Assembly: GCA_017411405.1 (NCBI GenBank)
Contig: JAFQQE010000010.1
Span: forward strand, 93,615-144,155
Direction: 5' to 3'
Source of the DNA: Bacilli bacterium
Lineage (GTDB): Bacteria; Bacillota_I; Bacilli_A; RF39; UBA660
DNA: 50,541 nucleotides
A program made the translations under genes and the position numbers. The notes beneath the pieces are model-generated. The model saw only the letters and a list, made by a program, of their open reading frames with translations, was not told the DNA's origin and did no database searches. This document shows positions 25,918 to 35,024 of this stretch, one piece after another. The first letter of the stretch is position 1; the number at the start of each line of letters is the position of its first letter.

Positions 25918-26548
25918 CTAACCAATTATACTCAAAAAAATAATTATCTTTTTCTTCTTTTACTTCTTTTTTAAATCTATTATTCTTTACATCTGATACA
26001 GTTTTATATCCTTTTTTATTCCATTCATATATTATTTTATCAATATATCTTAAATTACTAACTCCATTATATGTAGCTTCTTTTAATGCTTCTTTAATTA
26101 ATTCTTCATCCATACCACTATTTATCCATGCATTTATTAGTTCATATTCCATAGGAGATAAAGTTCTACCAAATTCTGATTCGAATAATTCAAAAATATT
26201 TTTTGTTTCTTCTTTTTTTGTATTTTTATTTATATCAGAAGCTGCTAATTTATATATACCATCTAAGGATATTTCTTCTACCATTTTATCATCATCTTTA
26301 ATTATGTTAGTACTTATTAAACCTTTTTTAGTTAAACTACTAAATGATGATAATATTTCTTCATTATTTAAAGTTGTTATTTTATTTATTAATTTTAAAT
26401 CTAATTCTGGATGTTCTTGATTAGTTAGATATATTAAAAGTAATGTTTCGTTTATATCTAATTTGTTTTCTTTTATTATTTTAAATAAAAATGGTCTAAT
26501 AATATAATCTTTATTTTTTATAATATTATAAATTACTTCATTACTCAT
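25907..26548 (-). CDS. dnaD: DnaD-family replication initiation protein
   Basis: 213 aa. The N-terminal winged-helix (about 1-100) is followed by the DnaB/DnaD C-terminal domain (about 120-190) with FELFESEFGRTLSPMEYELI and the conserved YIDKIIYEWNKKGYKT (family YxxxILxxW). In Bacilli, DnaD helps load the replicative helicase at oriC and during restart. It lies in the operon cca-dnaD-nth. Confidence 0.92.
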   Translation of the reverse strand: MSNEVIYNIIKNKDYIIRPFLFKIIKENKLDINETLLLIYLTNQEHPELDLKLINKITTLNNEEILSSFSSLTKKGLISTNIIKDDDKMVEEISLDGIYKLAASDINKNTKKEETKNIFELFESEFGRTLSPMEYELINAWINSGMDEELIKEALKEATYNGVSNLRYIDKIIYEWNKKGYKTVSDVKNNRFKKEVKEEKDNYFFEYNWLDEN

Positions 26549-26557
26549 AAATTATCC

Positions 26558-27631
26558 TCACTTTCTAAGAAATTTAATTATATCTTTATTTTTATTATTT
26601 AATATTCCTTTTAATATATTATCTTCTATTAATTCATAAATTTCATTAATATTATTATAACAATTATTATTTAATTTAACTATACTTTGTGTATTAATTT
26701 TTATATCTTTTCTAGATTTTATAGGTAAAGCATTATACATTTTATTAATAGTTATATTATCTATATCTAATATATTCCCTGCAACTAAGTTAATATATAG
26801 TCCATATTTATATAATGTTTCAATTGTTATACTGCCTTGTTTTATTACTTCTTTTATTTTTTTTATTAAATCTTGTTCATTTTTTGTAAATGGATATTTT
26901 TCGCAAAAATTTATTTGTGAATAAATTCCTATTATATCATTAGTATCTTTCACATTATTAAAATTTATTTCTAAAACTTTTAAGAGATTTAACTTCTTAA
27001 GTAAATTTAATCCTTTTATTCTGTTTTTAGAAATTAATATTTTATCTAATTCTTCTTTTCTTCTAAAATAGGATATTTCTTTTATTATACTTTTATTATT
27101 TTTAATGAAATCTAATATCTCATCATCTATTTTGAAATCATATATAATTGATAGTCTTAAAGCTCTTAATATTCTTAATGGATCTTCACTTAATTTATCA
27201 TGTGTATTAATTATACATTTTATTTTTTTATTGTTGATATCTTCTAAAGCATTATAGTAGTCTAATATTTCTTCATTGCTATTCATTAATAATGTATTAA
27301 TAGTAAAATCTCTTCTTTTTAAATCTTCTTTAATATCTTTTATATAGCTTATACTTTTTGGTCTATGATTAATGTATTCACTTTCTTTTCTAAAAGTCGT
27401 AATATCTATATTATATTTTTTCGTTCTTATATTTACACTGCCATAATTATCTTTTGTAGTTTTATCTAATTTTAAAATATTTATTACATCTTTGGGTAGT
27501 GCATTTGTACATATATCTATGTCATTTGATTCAATACCTAATATGTAATCTCTTACAAATCCACCTACTATATATGCTTTATATCCGTATTTTTCTAATT
27601 TTTTTAATATATTTAAAATTTTTTTATCCAT
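26558..27631 (-). CDS. cca: CCA-adding enzyme / poly(A) polymerase family tRNA nucleotidyltransferase
   Basis: 357 aa. Head motif AYIVGGFVRDYILG with metal ligands D-I-D (NDIDICTNA), then RRDFTINTLLMN, EDPLRILRALRLS and a helical body. It adds or repairs the CCA end of tRNAs. It is shorter than the bacterial average (about 390-420), the C-terminal tail being trimmed. The promoter has an extended -10 TGATATACT (27647-27655). Confidence 0.93.
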   Translation of the reverse strand: MDKKILNILKKLEKYGYKAYIVGGFVRDYILGIESNDIDICTNALPKDVINILKLDKTTKDNYGSVNIRTKKYNIDITTFRKESEYINHRPKSISYIKDIKEDLKRRDFTINTLLMNSNEEILDYYNALEDINNKKIKCIINTHDKLSEDPLRILRALRLSIIYDFKIDDEILDFIKNNKSIIKEISYFRRKEELDKILISKNRIKGLNLLKKLNLLKVLEINFNNVKDTNDIIGIYSQINFCEKYPFTKNEQDLIKKIKEVIKQGSITIETLYKYGLYINLVAGNILDIDNITINKMYNALPIKSRKDIKINTQSIVKLNNNCYNNINEIYELIEDNILKGILNNKNKDIIKFLRK

Positions 27632-27689
27632 AATTACCTCATAGAAAGTATATCATATTAGAATATTTAAATGAATATATATAAATAAA

Positions 27690-27720
27690 ATTTAAAAGAA
27701 AAAGCACAATAATGCTTTTT
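27690..27720 (-). terminator. Intrinsic terminator closing the bacteriocin operon
   Basis: Stem AAAAAGCA/TGCTTTTT (27699-27706 and 27713-27720, loop of 6) with a TCTTTT tail on the minus strand, just past the second peptide stop. Confidence 0.85.
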
Positions 27721-27725
27721 CTAAG

Positions 27726-27893
27726 TTAACATGTTTTTTTATTTTTTCCGTAATTTATTGCACTTCCTATATTTCTTCCTAGTTCTAAGAATATTGTTAA
27801 AACTCTGACAACACTATTCCAAAAACTACCAGATGATATTGTTGTTGCACCTCCAATTACATTAATTAATTCATTATTACTCATTAGTTGCAT
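27726..27893 (-). CDS. Bacteriocin precursor peptide B (double-glycine leader)
   Basis: 55 aa from the ATG at 27893, which has AAGG about 8 nt upstream. An in-frame ATG at 27884 overlaps the stop of peptide A (TAATG) and is an alternative start (52 aa). The leader ends MSNNELINVIGG, fitting the E-L-x-x-hydrophobic-x-GG rule of C39-processed peptides. The predicted mature peptide is 40 aa (27845 down to 27729). It begins ATTISSGSFW, contains a GxxxG motif (GRNIG) in a hydrophobic helix, ends with basic KNKK and has Cys as its last residue. Together with peptide A it fits a two-peptide (class IIb) bacteriocin. No database homologue could be checked. Confidence 0.82.
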   Translation of the reverse strand: MQLMSNNELINVIGGATTISSGSFWNSVVRVLTIFLELGRNIGSAINYGKNKKTC

Positions 27894-28027
27894 TTTAATG
27901 GCCTTAAAAAACCATCAATTAGTCCAATTATGAAACTACCTATTGCTGCAATGATAATACCTATACCTACGCCTTTTCCATTTGCACCTCCATTAATATT
28001 CATAAGTTCTTCAGTTTCTAATACCAT
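27884..28027 (-). CDS. Bacteriocin precursor peptide A (double-glycine leader)
   Basis: 47 aa. The ATG at 28027 is 2 nt past the exporter stop; its GAAAGGAG ribosome site is formed by the last exporter codons, so translation is coupled. The leader MVLETEELMNINGG has the classical double-glycine pattern (L at -12, E -8, L -7, I -4, GG). The predicted mature peptide is 33 aa: a Gly-rich start with overlapping GxxxG motifs (NGKGVGIGIII), a hydrophobic middle, another GxxxG (GLIDG), then FLRPLKCN with a single Cys at the penultimate position. It is most likely one half of a two-peptide, membrane-inserting bacteriocin; a signalling peptide is the alternative. Confidence 0.85.
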   Translation of the reverse strand: MVLETEELMNINGGANGKGVGIGIIIAAIGSFIIGLIDGFLRPLKCN

Positions 28028-28029
28028 AA

Positions 28030-30009
28030 TTACTCCTTTCTAAAAGTTAAAACATTTTTAAATAATAATTTTACGTTTTTATGAGAAATATATATAATTG
28101 TTTTTTCTTTAAAATAAGAAATAATATCTTTTACTATTTTAATTTCTAATTCATAATCTACTTCTTTCAATACTTCATCTAATATAAGTATATTTTTAGA
28201 ATGAATTAAACTTCTTGCTAAAATAATTCTATTTCTTTCTCCTCCACTAATACAAGAATTATTAACAATAATAGCGTTTAATCCCATTTCTTTAATTATA
28301 CTTATATCATTTAATCTAGTAATCTTTATTATATTAGTAAGAATGCTATTATCTATCTTTTTACCTAATAATATATTATTTAATATAGTATCATTAAATA
28401 AATTTTCTTCTTGAGATACATAGGTTATTAAATTATTTACATTATAATCTTTTAAATTATAGTTATCTATATAAATACTACCACTATAATTAGTAATTTC
28501 TTTATTAAGAATTTTCATCAAAGTACTTTTACCTATACCTGAGGGACCATTTATAAATATTTTATCTTTATTTTTTATTAGTATATTTTTATTTGTAAAA
28601 ATACTTTTATTATTTATTTTATAAGATAGATTTTTAATATATATATTATTGAATGTATTATTAACATTATTTATTTTATTTTCATTAAATGATAAAAATT
28701 CATTATTCTTATTTATTATAGATTTATATAATATTATATTTGGATAATAATCTATTATTTTTCTTATATTAAATATATAGAAGTTTAATAATATATAAAT
28801 AATTAAACTATTTATAACATTATTATTTGATTTTACTAATAAATATAATATTATTAATTCAATAACATTAATAATAATATTATTTATTAAATTAACTATA
28901 TATATTTTTTTATTTATAGATTTATATATTTTATTTTTATTTAATACATTATTATTTATATTATTAATAAAATAATCATAAATATTTAAATTCTTTATAC
29001 TTTCAATATTAGTTATATAATCAATAATATTAGAATTATATGTTTCTTCCATATTTATAGAATATCTTATTAAATTAAGTAACTTTTTATATATAATTAA
29101 ATTAAATAGTATATAAAATATAGTTAAAATTATTAGTAAGGGAATAATTTTTATATTATATATTTTTAAAATATATAAATTAAAAATACATATAATTATA
29201 TCAAATAATAAATTGAAAACTATATTAAATAGATTATTACTTAATTCGTTTAATTCATTAAATCTTTCTATTATTTCTCCTTTTTGTTTTAACTTTAAAT
29301 AATATAAAGGGAGATTAAATATATGATTCATAAATTCTTTTATAGTTTTATTATTAAAATTTATATTTAAATTTAATAATGTATTATTTTTTATAAAAGT
29401 TAATAATTCGTTTATAATAATTATAAATATAAATAATATAACCAATTTAATATTACTAACTATTTCTATTTCTAAATTTATTAATATTGTTAGGAGTATA
29501 ATAAAAAAAGAGGTTATAAATAGTAAGATAAATTTAGAAATATTTGATTTAAAATATTTTATTGATTTTTTTAATATGAATTTATTTTCTTTATATTTTA
29601 ATATTTTATTTATAGGATAAAAAGTAATAATAACTCCTGTAAAGCACTTATAAAAATCATCTAATAACATTTTTTTCATTCCTATCGCTGGATCCATTAT
29701 ATAAATGTAATTATTTTTTATTTTATATACTACAACAAAATGATAAAAGTCATTATCTAATTTTAAATGTGCAATTATAGGAAAAGATATATTTTCTAAT
29801 CTTTCAACTTTTTTACCTAAAGCATTAAAACCATATTTTATAGAACAATTAATTATTTCATATGCATTAGTACCGTTATTACTAGTATTGGTTTCTAATC
29901 TTAATATTTCTAAAGGTACATAACCTTTATAATATTTTATAATAGATGCTAGACAACATATTCCACAATCACTACATTCTTCTTGTAAAACTATAAAATT
30001 TTTGAACAT
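28030..30009 (-). CDS. Peptidase-C39 ABC exporter for double-glycine peptides
   Basis: 659 aa, slightly shorter than typical (about 700-720). N-terminal C39 cysteine peptidase: oxyanion Gln Q9, catalytic C15 in SDCGICCLAS, catalytic H90 (HFVVVY) and D106 (MDPAIG). A six-TM domain spans about 155-430. The C-terminal nucleotide-binding domain (about 445-659) has Walker A GPSGIGKST, signature ISGGERNR, Walker B ILILDEVL and the H-loop YISHKN. This family cuts after the GG of leaders and exports the mature peptide. The two peptide genes follow directly. No HlyD-like partner, immunity gene or two-component system is next to it. Codon use is extreme for ATT/AAT/TTA. Confidence 0.93.
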   Translation of the reverse strand: MFKNFIVLQEECSDCGICCLASIIKYYKGYVPLEILRLETNTSNNGTNAYEIINCSIKYGFNALGKKVERLENISFPIIAHLKLDNDFYHFVVVYKIKNNYIYIMDPAIGMKKMLLDDFYKCFTGVIITFYPINKILKYKENKFILKKSIKYFKSNISKFILLFITSFFIILLTILINLEIEIVSNIKLVILFIFIIIINELLTFIKNNTLLNLNINFNNKTIKEFMNHIFNLPLYYLKLKQKGEIIERFNELNELSNNLFNIVFNLLFDIIICIFNLYILKIYNIKIIPLLIILTIFYILFNLIIYKKLLNLIRYSINMEETYNSNIIDYITNIESIKNLNIYDYFINNINNNVLNKNKIYKSINKKIYIVNLINNIIINVIELIILYLLVKSNNNVINSLIIYILLNFYIFNIRKIIDYYPNIILYKSIINKNNEFLSFNENKINNVNNTFNNIYIKNLSYKINNKSIFTNKNILIKNKDKIFINGPSGIGKSTLMKILNKEITNYSGSIYIDNYNLKDYNVNNLITYVSQEENLFNDTILNNILLGKKIDNSILTNIIKITRLNDISIIKEMGLNAIIVNNSCISGGERNRIILARSLIHSKNILILDEVLKEVDYELEIKIVKDIISYFKEKTIIYISHKNVKLLFKNVLTFRKE

Positions 30010-30041
30010 ATTTTTACTCCCTTCATAAATATATATTAAGT

Positions 30042-30075
30042 ATTTTTTTGTATTTCCTTTTTTTATTTGTTAATT
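30042..30075 (-). promoter_or_regulatory. Shared upstream motif, copy 2 (before bacteriocin exporter)
   Basis: Identical over 20 nt to 11340-11359 and similar for 11 more bases after a 3-nt insertion. It lies 33 nt before the exporter ATG, between murB and the exporter. It is the only candidate control region of the bacteriocin operon. Confidence 0.5.
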
Positions 30076-30087
30076 TGTAAAAAAAAA

Positions 30088-30960
30088 TTAATACTTTACA
30101 ATTTCTTGTTCTAGTATTAATTCTATTTTGTAATTTTTATATATTTCTTTTTTTATATGTTCAATTAATAATTTTATATCTTCACTTGATGAATTACCTT
30201 TATTAATAATGAAATTAGCATGCTTATTTGATATATAAGCATCATTAATATGATATCCTTTTAAATTAAGATCATCTATTAGTTTTCCAGCCGATAAATC
30301 TTTTGGATTTCTAAATACGCTACCTGCATTTGGATATTCTAAAGGTTGAGAACTCTTTCTTTTATTCATATTATTTTTTATAATTTCTTTCATTTCTTTT
30401 TTATCTTTATTATATAATTTAAAGCTTGCACTCAATAAAATAATATCTTTATCTTTTTTAAAGATACTATCTCTATAACTAAAATCACAATCTTCTTTAT
30501 TAATTGTTTTTATTTCATTATCTTTTAAATAAGTTATACTTTCAATATAATCACTTATTTCACTTGAATAACAACCTGCATTTTGTACTATAGCTCCCCC
30601 TAAAGTACCTGGAATGCCATATAAATTCTCTAGACCACCTAAATTATTATTTATTAATTTATTAATAAATGTATTTAATAATATACCTGATTCAGCATTA
30701 ACAATATTATTTTCAATTTCTATTTTATTTAATTTTTCTAATAAAATTATAGTTCCATCATAATCTTCATCCGGTAAAATTACATTACTACCTTTACCTA
30801 ATACAATGTATTTTATTTTATTATTTTTCAAATATTCTATTAAGTTTTTTAAACACTTGATATTATAAGGTTTAATTAAATATTTTGAATGTCCACCAAT
30901 TTTATAAGTATTATATTTTTTTAAATTTACATTTTCTAGTAATTCTCCATATTCATGCAT
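30088..30960 (-). CDS. murB: UDP-N-acetylenolpyruvoylglucosamine reductase MurB
   Basis: 290 aa, short type. FAD-binding motifs YKIGGHSKYLIKP, VLGKGSNVILPD, GIPGTLGGAIVQNAGCYSSEI, the catalytic Ser in NAGSVFRNP, and a C-terminal Glu near EIYKNYKIELILEQE. It makes UDP-MurNAc in the cytoplasm. It is upstream of the bacteriocin exporter, with 78 nt between them. The start has an AGGTGAT site. Confidence 0.95.
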   Translation of the reverse strand: MHEYGELLENVNLKKYNTYKIGGHSKYLIKPYNIKCLKNLIEYLKNNKIKYIVLGKGSNVILPDEDYDGTIILLEKLNKIEIENNIVNAESGILLNTFINKLINNNLGGLENLYGIPGTLGGAIVQNAGCYSSEISDYIESITYLKDNEIKTINKEDCDFSYRDSIFKKDKDIILLSASFKLYNKDKKEMKEIIKNNMNKRKSSQPLEYPNAGSVFRNPKDLSAGKLIDDLNLKGYHINDAYISNKHANFIINKGNSSSEDIKLLIEHIKKEIYKNYKIELILEQEIVKY

Positions 30961-31011
30961 ATTATCACCTACTTTAATTTTATAGTAAAAAAATTATTTT
31001 ATCAATTTATA

Positions 31012-31041
31012 TAGATAAAAAATGTAGATTTCTCTACATTT
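31012..31041 (-). terminator. Intrinsic terminator after the 145-aa gene
   Basis: Stem AAATGTAGA/TCTACATTT (31020-31028 and 31033-31041, loop of 4), then TTTTA on the minus strand. Confidence 0.8.
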
Positions 31042-31084
31042 CATAACATTTATCTTTTTTAATTGATATTTAGATAGTCATCTT

Positions 31085-31522
31085 TTATAATTTTTTATTT
31101 ATCAATATATATCCTTCATGAGTAGTAGTACATAATAAACAAACATTATCTTTATCAAAAAAGGCAATATCATCCATTCCAAAATCAGTTATTAGAGAGT
31201 AGTCTCCTCTTTTTAGGGATTCATTATTACTTCCATATTTATAATATTTTGTAAATGTTTCAAATTTTCTTAAATATGTAAATATTTCTTTGGTTGCTAT
31301 TATTTTGTATAGATATCTTGTTCCTTTTGTAATAGTTCCCCACCATTCTGATACTTTTTTTGTTTCTATAATATTATCTTTAAATTTAAAAACCAAGTCA
31401 TTCTTATTTTTATTATTGATAATTACAATTTCTATATACTTAGTCTTATTTTCTAATTTATTCAATATTTTAATATATTCTTCATGAGTATTTAATTTAC
31501 CTGTATAATCTATCATATCCAT
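31085..31522 (-). CDS. Hypothetical protein, 145 aa
   Basis: Not recognised. Soluble, mixed alpha/beta. Aromatic patches VSEWWGTITKGTRYLYKI and TFTKYYKYGSNNESL, and a C-terminal strand pair around DDIAFFDKDNVCLL. No signal or TM segment. It follows the SanA-like gene closely and has its own terminator. The small size and aromatic pattern could fit an immunity or regulator protein, but nothing in the sequence proves this. Confidence 0.6.
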   Translation of the reverse strand: MDMIDYTGKLNTHEEYIKILNKLENKTKYIEIVIINNKNKNDLVFKFKDNIIETKKVSEWWGTITKGTRYLYKIIATKEIFTYLRKFETFTKYYKYGSNNESLKRGDYSLITDFGMDDIAFFDKDNVCLLCTTTHEGYILINKKL

Positions 31523-31548
31523 AATATCACCATCTATAAATTCATATG

Positions 31549-32205
31549 CTAATCATTAGTATCGTCGCCGTTACCACTAACTGGGATAGCCTCTCCTAAA
31601 TAAGTTGGTTTAAATTTAAAAATACTTTTTACAAAATCTTTATTTCTAGCTAGTATTTCTCTTATTTCTCTAAATAATTGTCCACTGTATTTTCTTGGAT
31701 CTGCACTTATTCCATAGGCATTAATATCTAGTTTATTCGCTATATGTAAGGCTCTATATAAATGATATTCTTGAGTAACTATTATAATGTTTTTAGCCTT
31801 AAATATTTCTTTTGCTCTATATATACTATCATAAGTAGAGAATCCTGCGTGGTCCATAAAAATATTAGAAGAAGGCACTCCTTTATTGATGGCATAGTTT
31901 TTCATAATATTAACTTCATCATATTCTACTCTTCCATGATCTCCACTCATTATTATCTTTTCTGCTACTCCATTTTTATATAAATTAATTCCTACATCTA
32001 ATCTATCTTGCAACATAGGACTTGGTTTATCTTTCCATATTCCAGCACCTAAAACTATAATACAATCAATATCCTTTAATTCTTTTAGTTCATTTGTATT
32101 TACAATTTGTTTCTTTGTAGAAAAAACCACATATAAATTTATTATAATTATAATTGAAGTCGCAATTAATGCACTAATTAAAATTACTTTTATAAACATT
32201 TTCAT
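31549..32205 (-). CDS. SanA/YdcF-like DUF218 membrane protein
   Basis: 218 aa. One N-terminal TM (about 5-28), then a DUF218 domain (about 48-190) with CIIVLGAGIWKDKPSPMLQDR, the acidic/His block MSGDHGRVEYDE and VTQEYHLYRALHIA. SanA-type proteins affect envelope permeability and vancomycin sensitivity; the biochemical reaction is unsettled. Start SD is TGAGGT. It is probably in one operon with the 279-aa gene upstream (stop 13 nt away). Confidence 0.85.
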   Translation of the reverse strand: MKMFIKVILISALIATSIIIIINLYVVFSTKKQIVNTNELKELKDIDCIIVLGAGIWKDKPSPMLQDRLDVGINLYKNGVAEKIIMSGDHGRVEYDEVNIMKNYAINKGVPSSNIFMDHAGFSTYDSIYRAKEIFKAKNIIIVTQEYHLYRALHIANKLDINAYGISADPRKYSGQLFREIREILARNKDFVKSIFKFKPTYLGEAIPVSGNGDDTND

Positions 32206-32217
32206 TTACCTCAATCC

Positions 32218-33057
32218 TTACTTACAATATCCTTGTTCATATTTCAAATCTTTATTACCAATATAAACATCTTTATTTCCTTCTATTGTATTGCATAGCA
32301 ATATAGCGTAATTATCTTTTTTATATAGAGTTGTTCCACCATCTTTATAAACTTCATAAACATTTATATCACTTACTAACTCTTTTATACTTTCATCAAT
32401 TGTTTGATAAATATTTAATAAATGATTCTTTAAAGTTAATTTGTTGTTATTTCTTTCTATATAAATTTCCTTTATGCAAGTAGTATAAATTGTTCTATTA
32501 TTAGATTCATAATATTCATTTAATTTTAAATTACAGTTATCTTCTTCTATAACACTTAATTTATAATTTTTTTCTTTTTCATATTTTATATAATTAATAT
32601 TAAATTTATCTAAATCAGTTATCGTTATTGATTTATTTTTTAAAGCATCTTGTATTGTTTCTTCAAAACCATTCTCATATCTTACTATCATATATTCATT
32701 TTTCATGCAATTCCAATAATATGTATATAATTCATCTTCATAAAAGTTTTCTAATGCTTCAGCACATACAAAATCATTAATTTCTTTTGTTTTATCTATT
32801 AATTCTTTTATTTTTAATTCTTCTTTTTTTAAAGAACATGAAAATTTATTGTTTTTTAATTTAATTTGAGGGATTGAATATTCTTGACATTTGTATACAT
32901 TATATAATAATCCTTTATAAACAATATTTACTGAATCATTATTGTCTTTTATTGCAAATATTGGTCTATTAATAGTAAAAATACACATAAGATCAATAAT
33001 AACTAATAATGTTATTATTATAAATATATATAATACTTTTTTTAATATTTTTTTCAT
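32218..33057 (-). CDS. Hypothetical single-TM protein, 279 aa
   Basis: Family not recognised. One N-terminal TM (about 9-30). The extracytoplasmic part has three Cys in the first 85 residues (KCQEYSIP, FSCSL, VCAE) and more later (NCMK, NCNL, TCIK, LCNT, GYCK), suggesting disulfides. A repeated block pattern with FAIKDNN and YKGLLYNVYKCQEYS starts the mature part. It lies between the ABC exporter pair and the SanA-like gene, on the same strand. Confidence 0.65.
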   Translation of the reverse strand: MKKILKKVLYIFIIITLLVIIDLMCIFTINRPIFAIKDNNDSVNIVYKGLLYNVYKCQEYSIPQIKLKNNKFSCSLKKEELKIKELIDKTKEINDFVCAEALENFYEDELYTYYWNCMKNEYMIVRYENGFEETIQDALKNKSITITDLDKFNINYIKYEKEKNYKLSVIEEDNCNLKLNEYYESNNRTIYTTCIKEIYIERNNNKLTLKNHLLNIYQTIDESIKELVSDINVYEVYKDGGTTLYKKDNYAILLCNTIEGNKDVYIGNKDLKYEQGYCK

Positions 33058-33077
33058 ACGTTACCTCGAATACCTTT

Positions 33078-35024
33078 TTAATTATTTTTAAATTGTGAGT
33101 TATATAATTCTGCATAAAAACCATTCTTTTTAATTAATGAATTATGGTTACCTTGTTCAATAATGTTTCCATCTTTCATAACTAAGATTAAATCAGCATT
33201 TTTTATAGTAGAAAGTCTATGAGCAATGATAAAACTTGTTTTTCCTTTTAATAATTTATCCATAGCTTTTTGAACTAATTCTTCTGTTCTTGTATCAACA
33301 TTTGATGTTGCTTCATCTAGTATCAAGAATGGAGCATTTTTAATCATACCTCTAGTTATTGTTAATAATTGTTTTTGACCACTACTTATTGAATCGTTAT
33401 TGTTTACGTTTGATTCTAAAGAACCTGGCAATGTTTTTATAAAATGATATACTCCTACTTTTTCACATGCTTCTACTATTTCTTCATCTGTTATTTTTTC
33501 TTTATTAAATATTAGATTTTCTTTTATTGTTCCTTCGAATAACCAAGTATCTTGTAAAACCATTATAAATAAATCGTGTATGTTTTCTCTAGATAATTCT
33601 TTTATAGAAACTCCATCTATTAATATATCTCCACTATTTATCTCATAAAATTTCATAAGTAAATTAACTATAGTTGTTTTTCCAGCTCCTGTTGGTCCAA
33701 CAATTGCTACTTTAGATCCGGGTTTTATTTTCACACTAAAATCTTTAATTATAGTTCTATTCTCATCATATCCAAATTTAACATTTTTAAATTCTATTTC
33801 ACCTTTTACTTTTGTTTTATTTAATTTAATTTTTGTTTTTTCTTTTGTTAATTCTTTTTCTTCTAAGAATTCAAATACTCTATCACTGCTTGCTGCTACT
33901 GATTGTAAACTTGTCATTGCTTGTGCAATTTGACTTAAAGGATTTGTGAACAATCTTACATATACCATAAAAGCAACTATTACACCAAATGAAATAATGT
34001 TATTCATTGTTAACAATGCACCAACTACACATACTGCTACATATCCAAAATTTCCTATAAACATCATTAAAGGTTGCATTATTCCAGATAAAAACTGACT
34101 TTTTCTATTGGATTCATATAATTTATCATTTAATATATCAAAATCTTCGTTGGATTTTTTTATTCCATTATATACCTTTACTATATTATGTGCATTATAC
34201 ATCTCTTCTATAAATCCATTTAAGTTTCCTAGTTCAGTTTGTCTTTCTACAAACCATTTTTGGGATTTACCCATTATTATACCCATAAATATAAATCCTA
34301 TTATACTTGATATTATTGCTGTAAAAGCCATTATATAGTTTGTTATAAACATCATTAATATAGAACCTATAAATAGAGTTAAACTTGTTACTAATGTAGC
34401 TAGGCTGTGATTTAAATTTTGTGCTATAGTATCTACATCATTTGTTATTCTTGATAATATATCACCAGTTTCATGAGTATCAAAAAATTTAAGTGGCAAT
34501 TTATTTATTTTAACGCTTATTTCATTTCTTAATTTTTTTGCATATTTATTAGAAATAGTTGTCATTATAAAAGATTCTATAAAATTAAATAACGCACTTA
34601 CTATATAAAGTATTGCTAATAGTAAAGAAATATTTTTTATTTTTGTTATATTCATTTTTGGTTTAACTATTTTATATATTGAATCTGGTAATTTATCGAA
34701 TTCATTTAAAATAGTTGTTTGATCTTTATCGTTAGAAGTTTCTATTAATTTTTTAAATTCTATTTTGTCTTCGTCACTAATATTTTCATCTTTAAAGATA
34801 TCTTCTATAATTTTTTCACTTATATTTGGTTTTATACCGAGTGTAATTGTATCAGTAAGACTAGTTAATCTATTTGGAGCAATTAAAGAAAGTACTGCAC
34901 TAATAAATGCTAAGATCAAGGAAAGTACTAAAAAATATTTCCAATTATTTAAACTTTTAAATAGTTTTTTTATAGAATCATTAAAATTTTTAGGTTTTTC
35001 AGTTACAGTCATTGGTTTAGGCAT
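33078..35024 (-). CDS. Heterodimeric ABC exporter, canonical half
   Basis: 648 aa. TM domain with an unusual insertion of about 70 aa between the first two TM segments (about 60-130, acidic and Lys-rich). The nucleotide-binding domain (about 405-648) has Walker A GPTGAGKTT, Walker B LILDEATSNVD with the catalytic Glu, and the H-loop IIAHRLS. Its signature is ISSGQ instead of LSGGQ. It overlaps the upstream half by 8 nt, so the two are coupled. Pairs of this type (for example YheH/YheI, LmrCD) export drugs or lipids; the substrate here is unknown. Confidence 0.9.
   Translation of the reverse strand: MPKPMTVTEKPKNFNDSIKKLFKSLNNWKYFLVLSLILAFISAVLSLIAPNRLTSLTDTITLGIKPNISEKIIEDIFKDENISDEDKIEFKKLIETSNDKDQTTILNEFDKLPDSIYKIVKPKMNITKIKNISLLLAILYIVSALFNFIESFIMTTISNKYAKKLRNEISVKINKLPLKFFDTHETGDILSRITNDVDTIAQNLNHSLATLVTSLTLFIGSILMMFITNYIMAFTAIISSIIGFIFMGIIMGKSQKWFVERQTELGNLNGFIEEMYNAHNIVKVYNGIKKSNEDFDILNDKLYESNRKSQFLSGIMQPLMMFIGNFGYVAVCVVGALLTMNNIISFGVIVAFMVYVRLFTNPLSQIAQAMTSLQSVAASSDRVFEFLEEKELTKEKTKIKLNKTKVKGEIEFKNVKFGYDENRTIIKDFSVKIKPGSKVAIVGPTGAGKTTIVNLLMKFYEINSGDILIDGVSIKELSRENIHDLFIMVLQDTWLFEGTIKENLIFNKEKITDEEIVEACEKVGVYHFIKTLPGSLESNVNNNDSISSGQKQLLTITRGMIKNAPFLILDEATSNVDTRTEELVQKAMDKLLKGKTSFIIAHRLSTIKNADLILVMKDGNIIEQGNHNSLIKKNGFYAELYNSQFKNN

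Noticed and set aside
31085-31522. 145-aa protein as the bacteriocin immunity protein
   Set aside because: It is separated from the bacteriocin operon by murB and its own terminator, and has no TM segment; there is no positive evidence.
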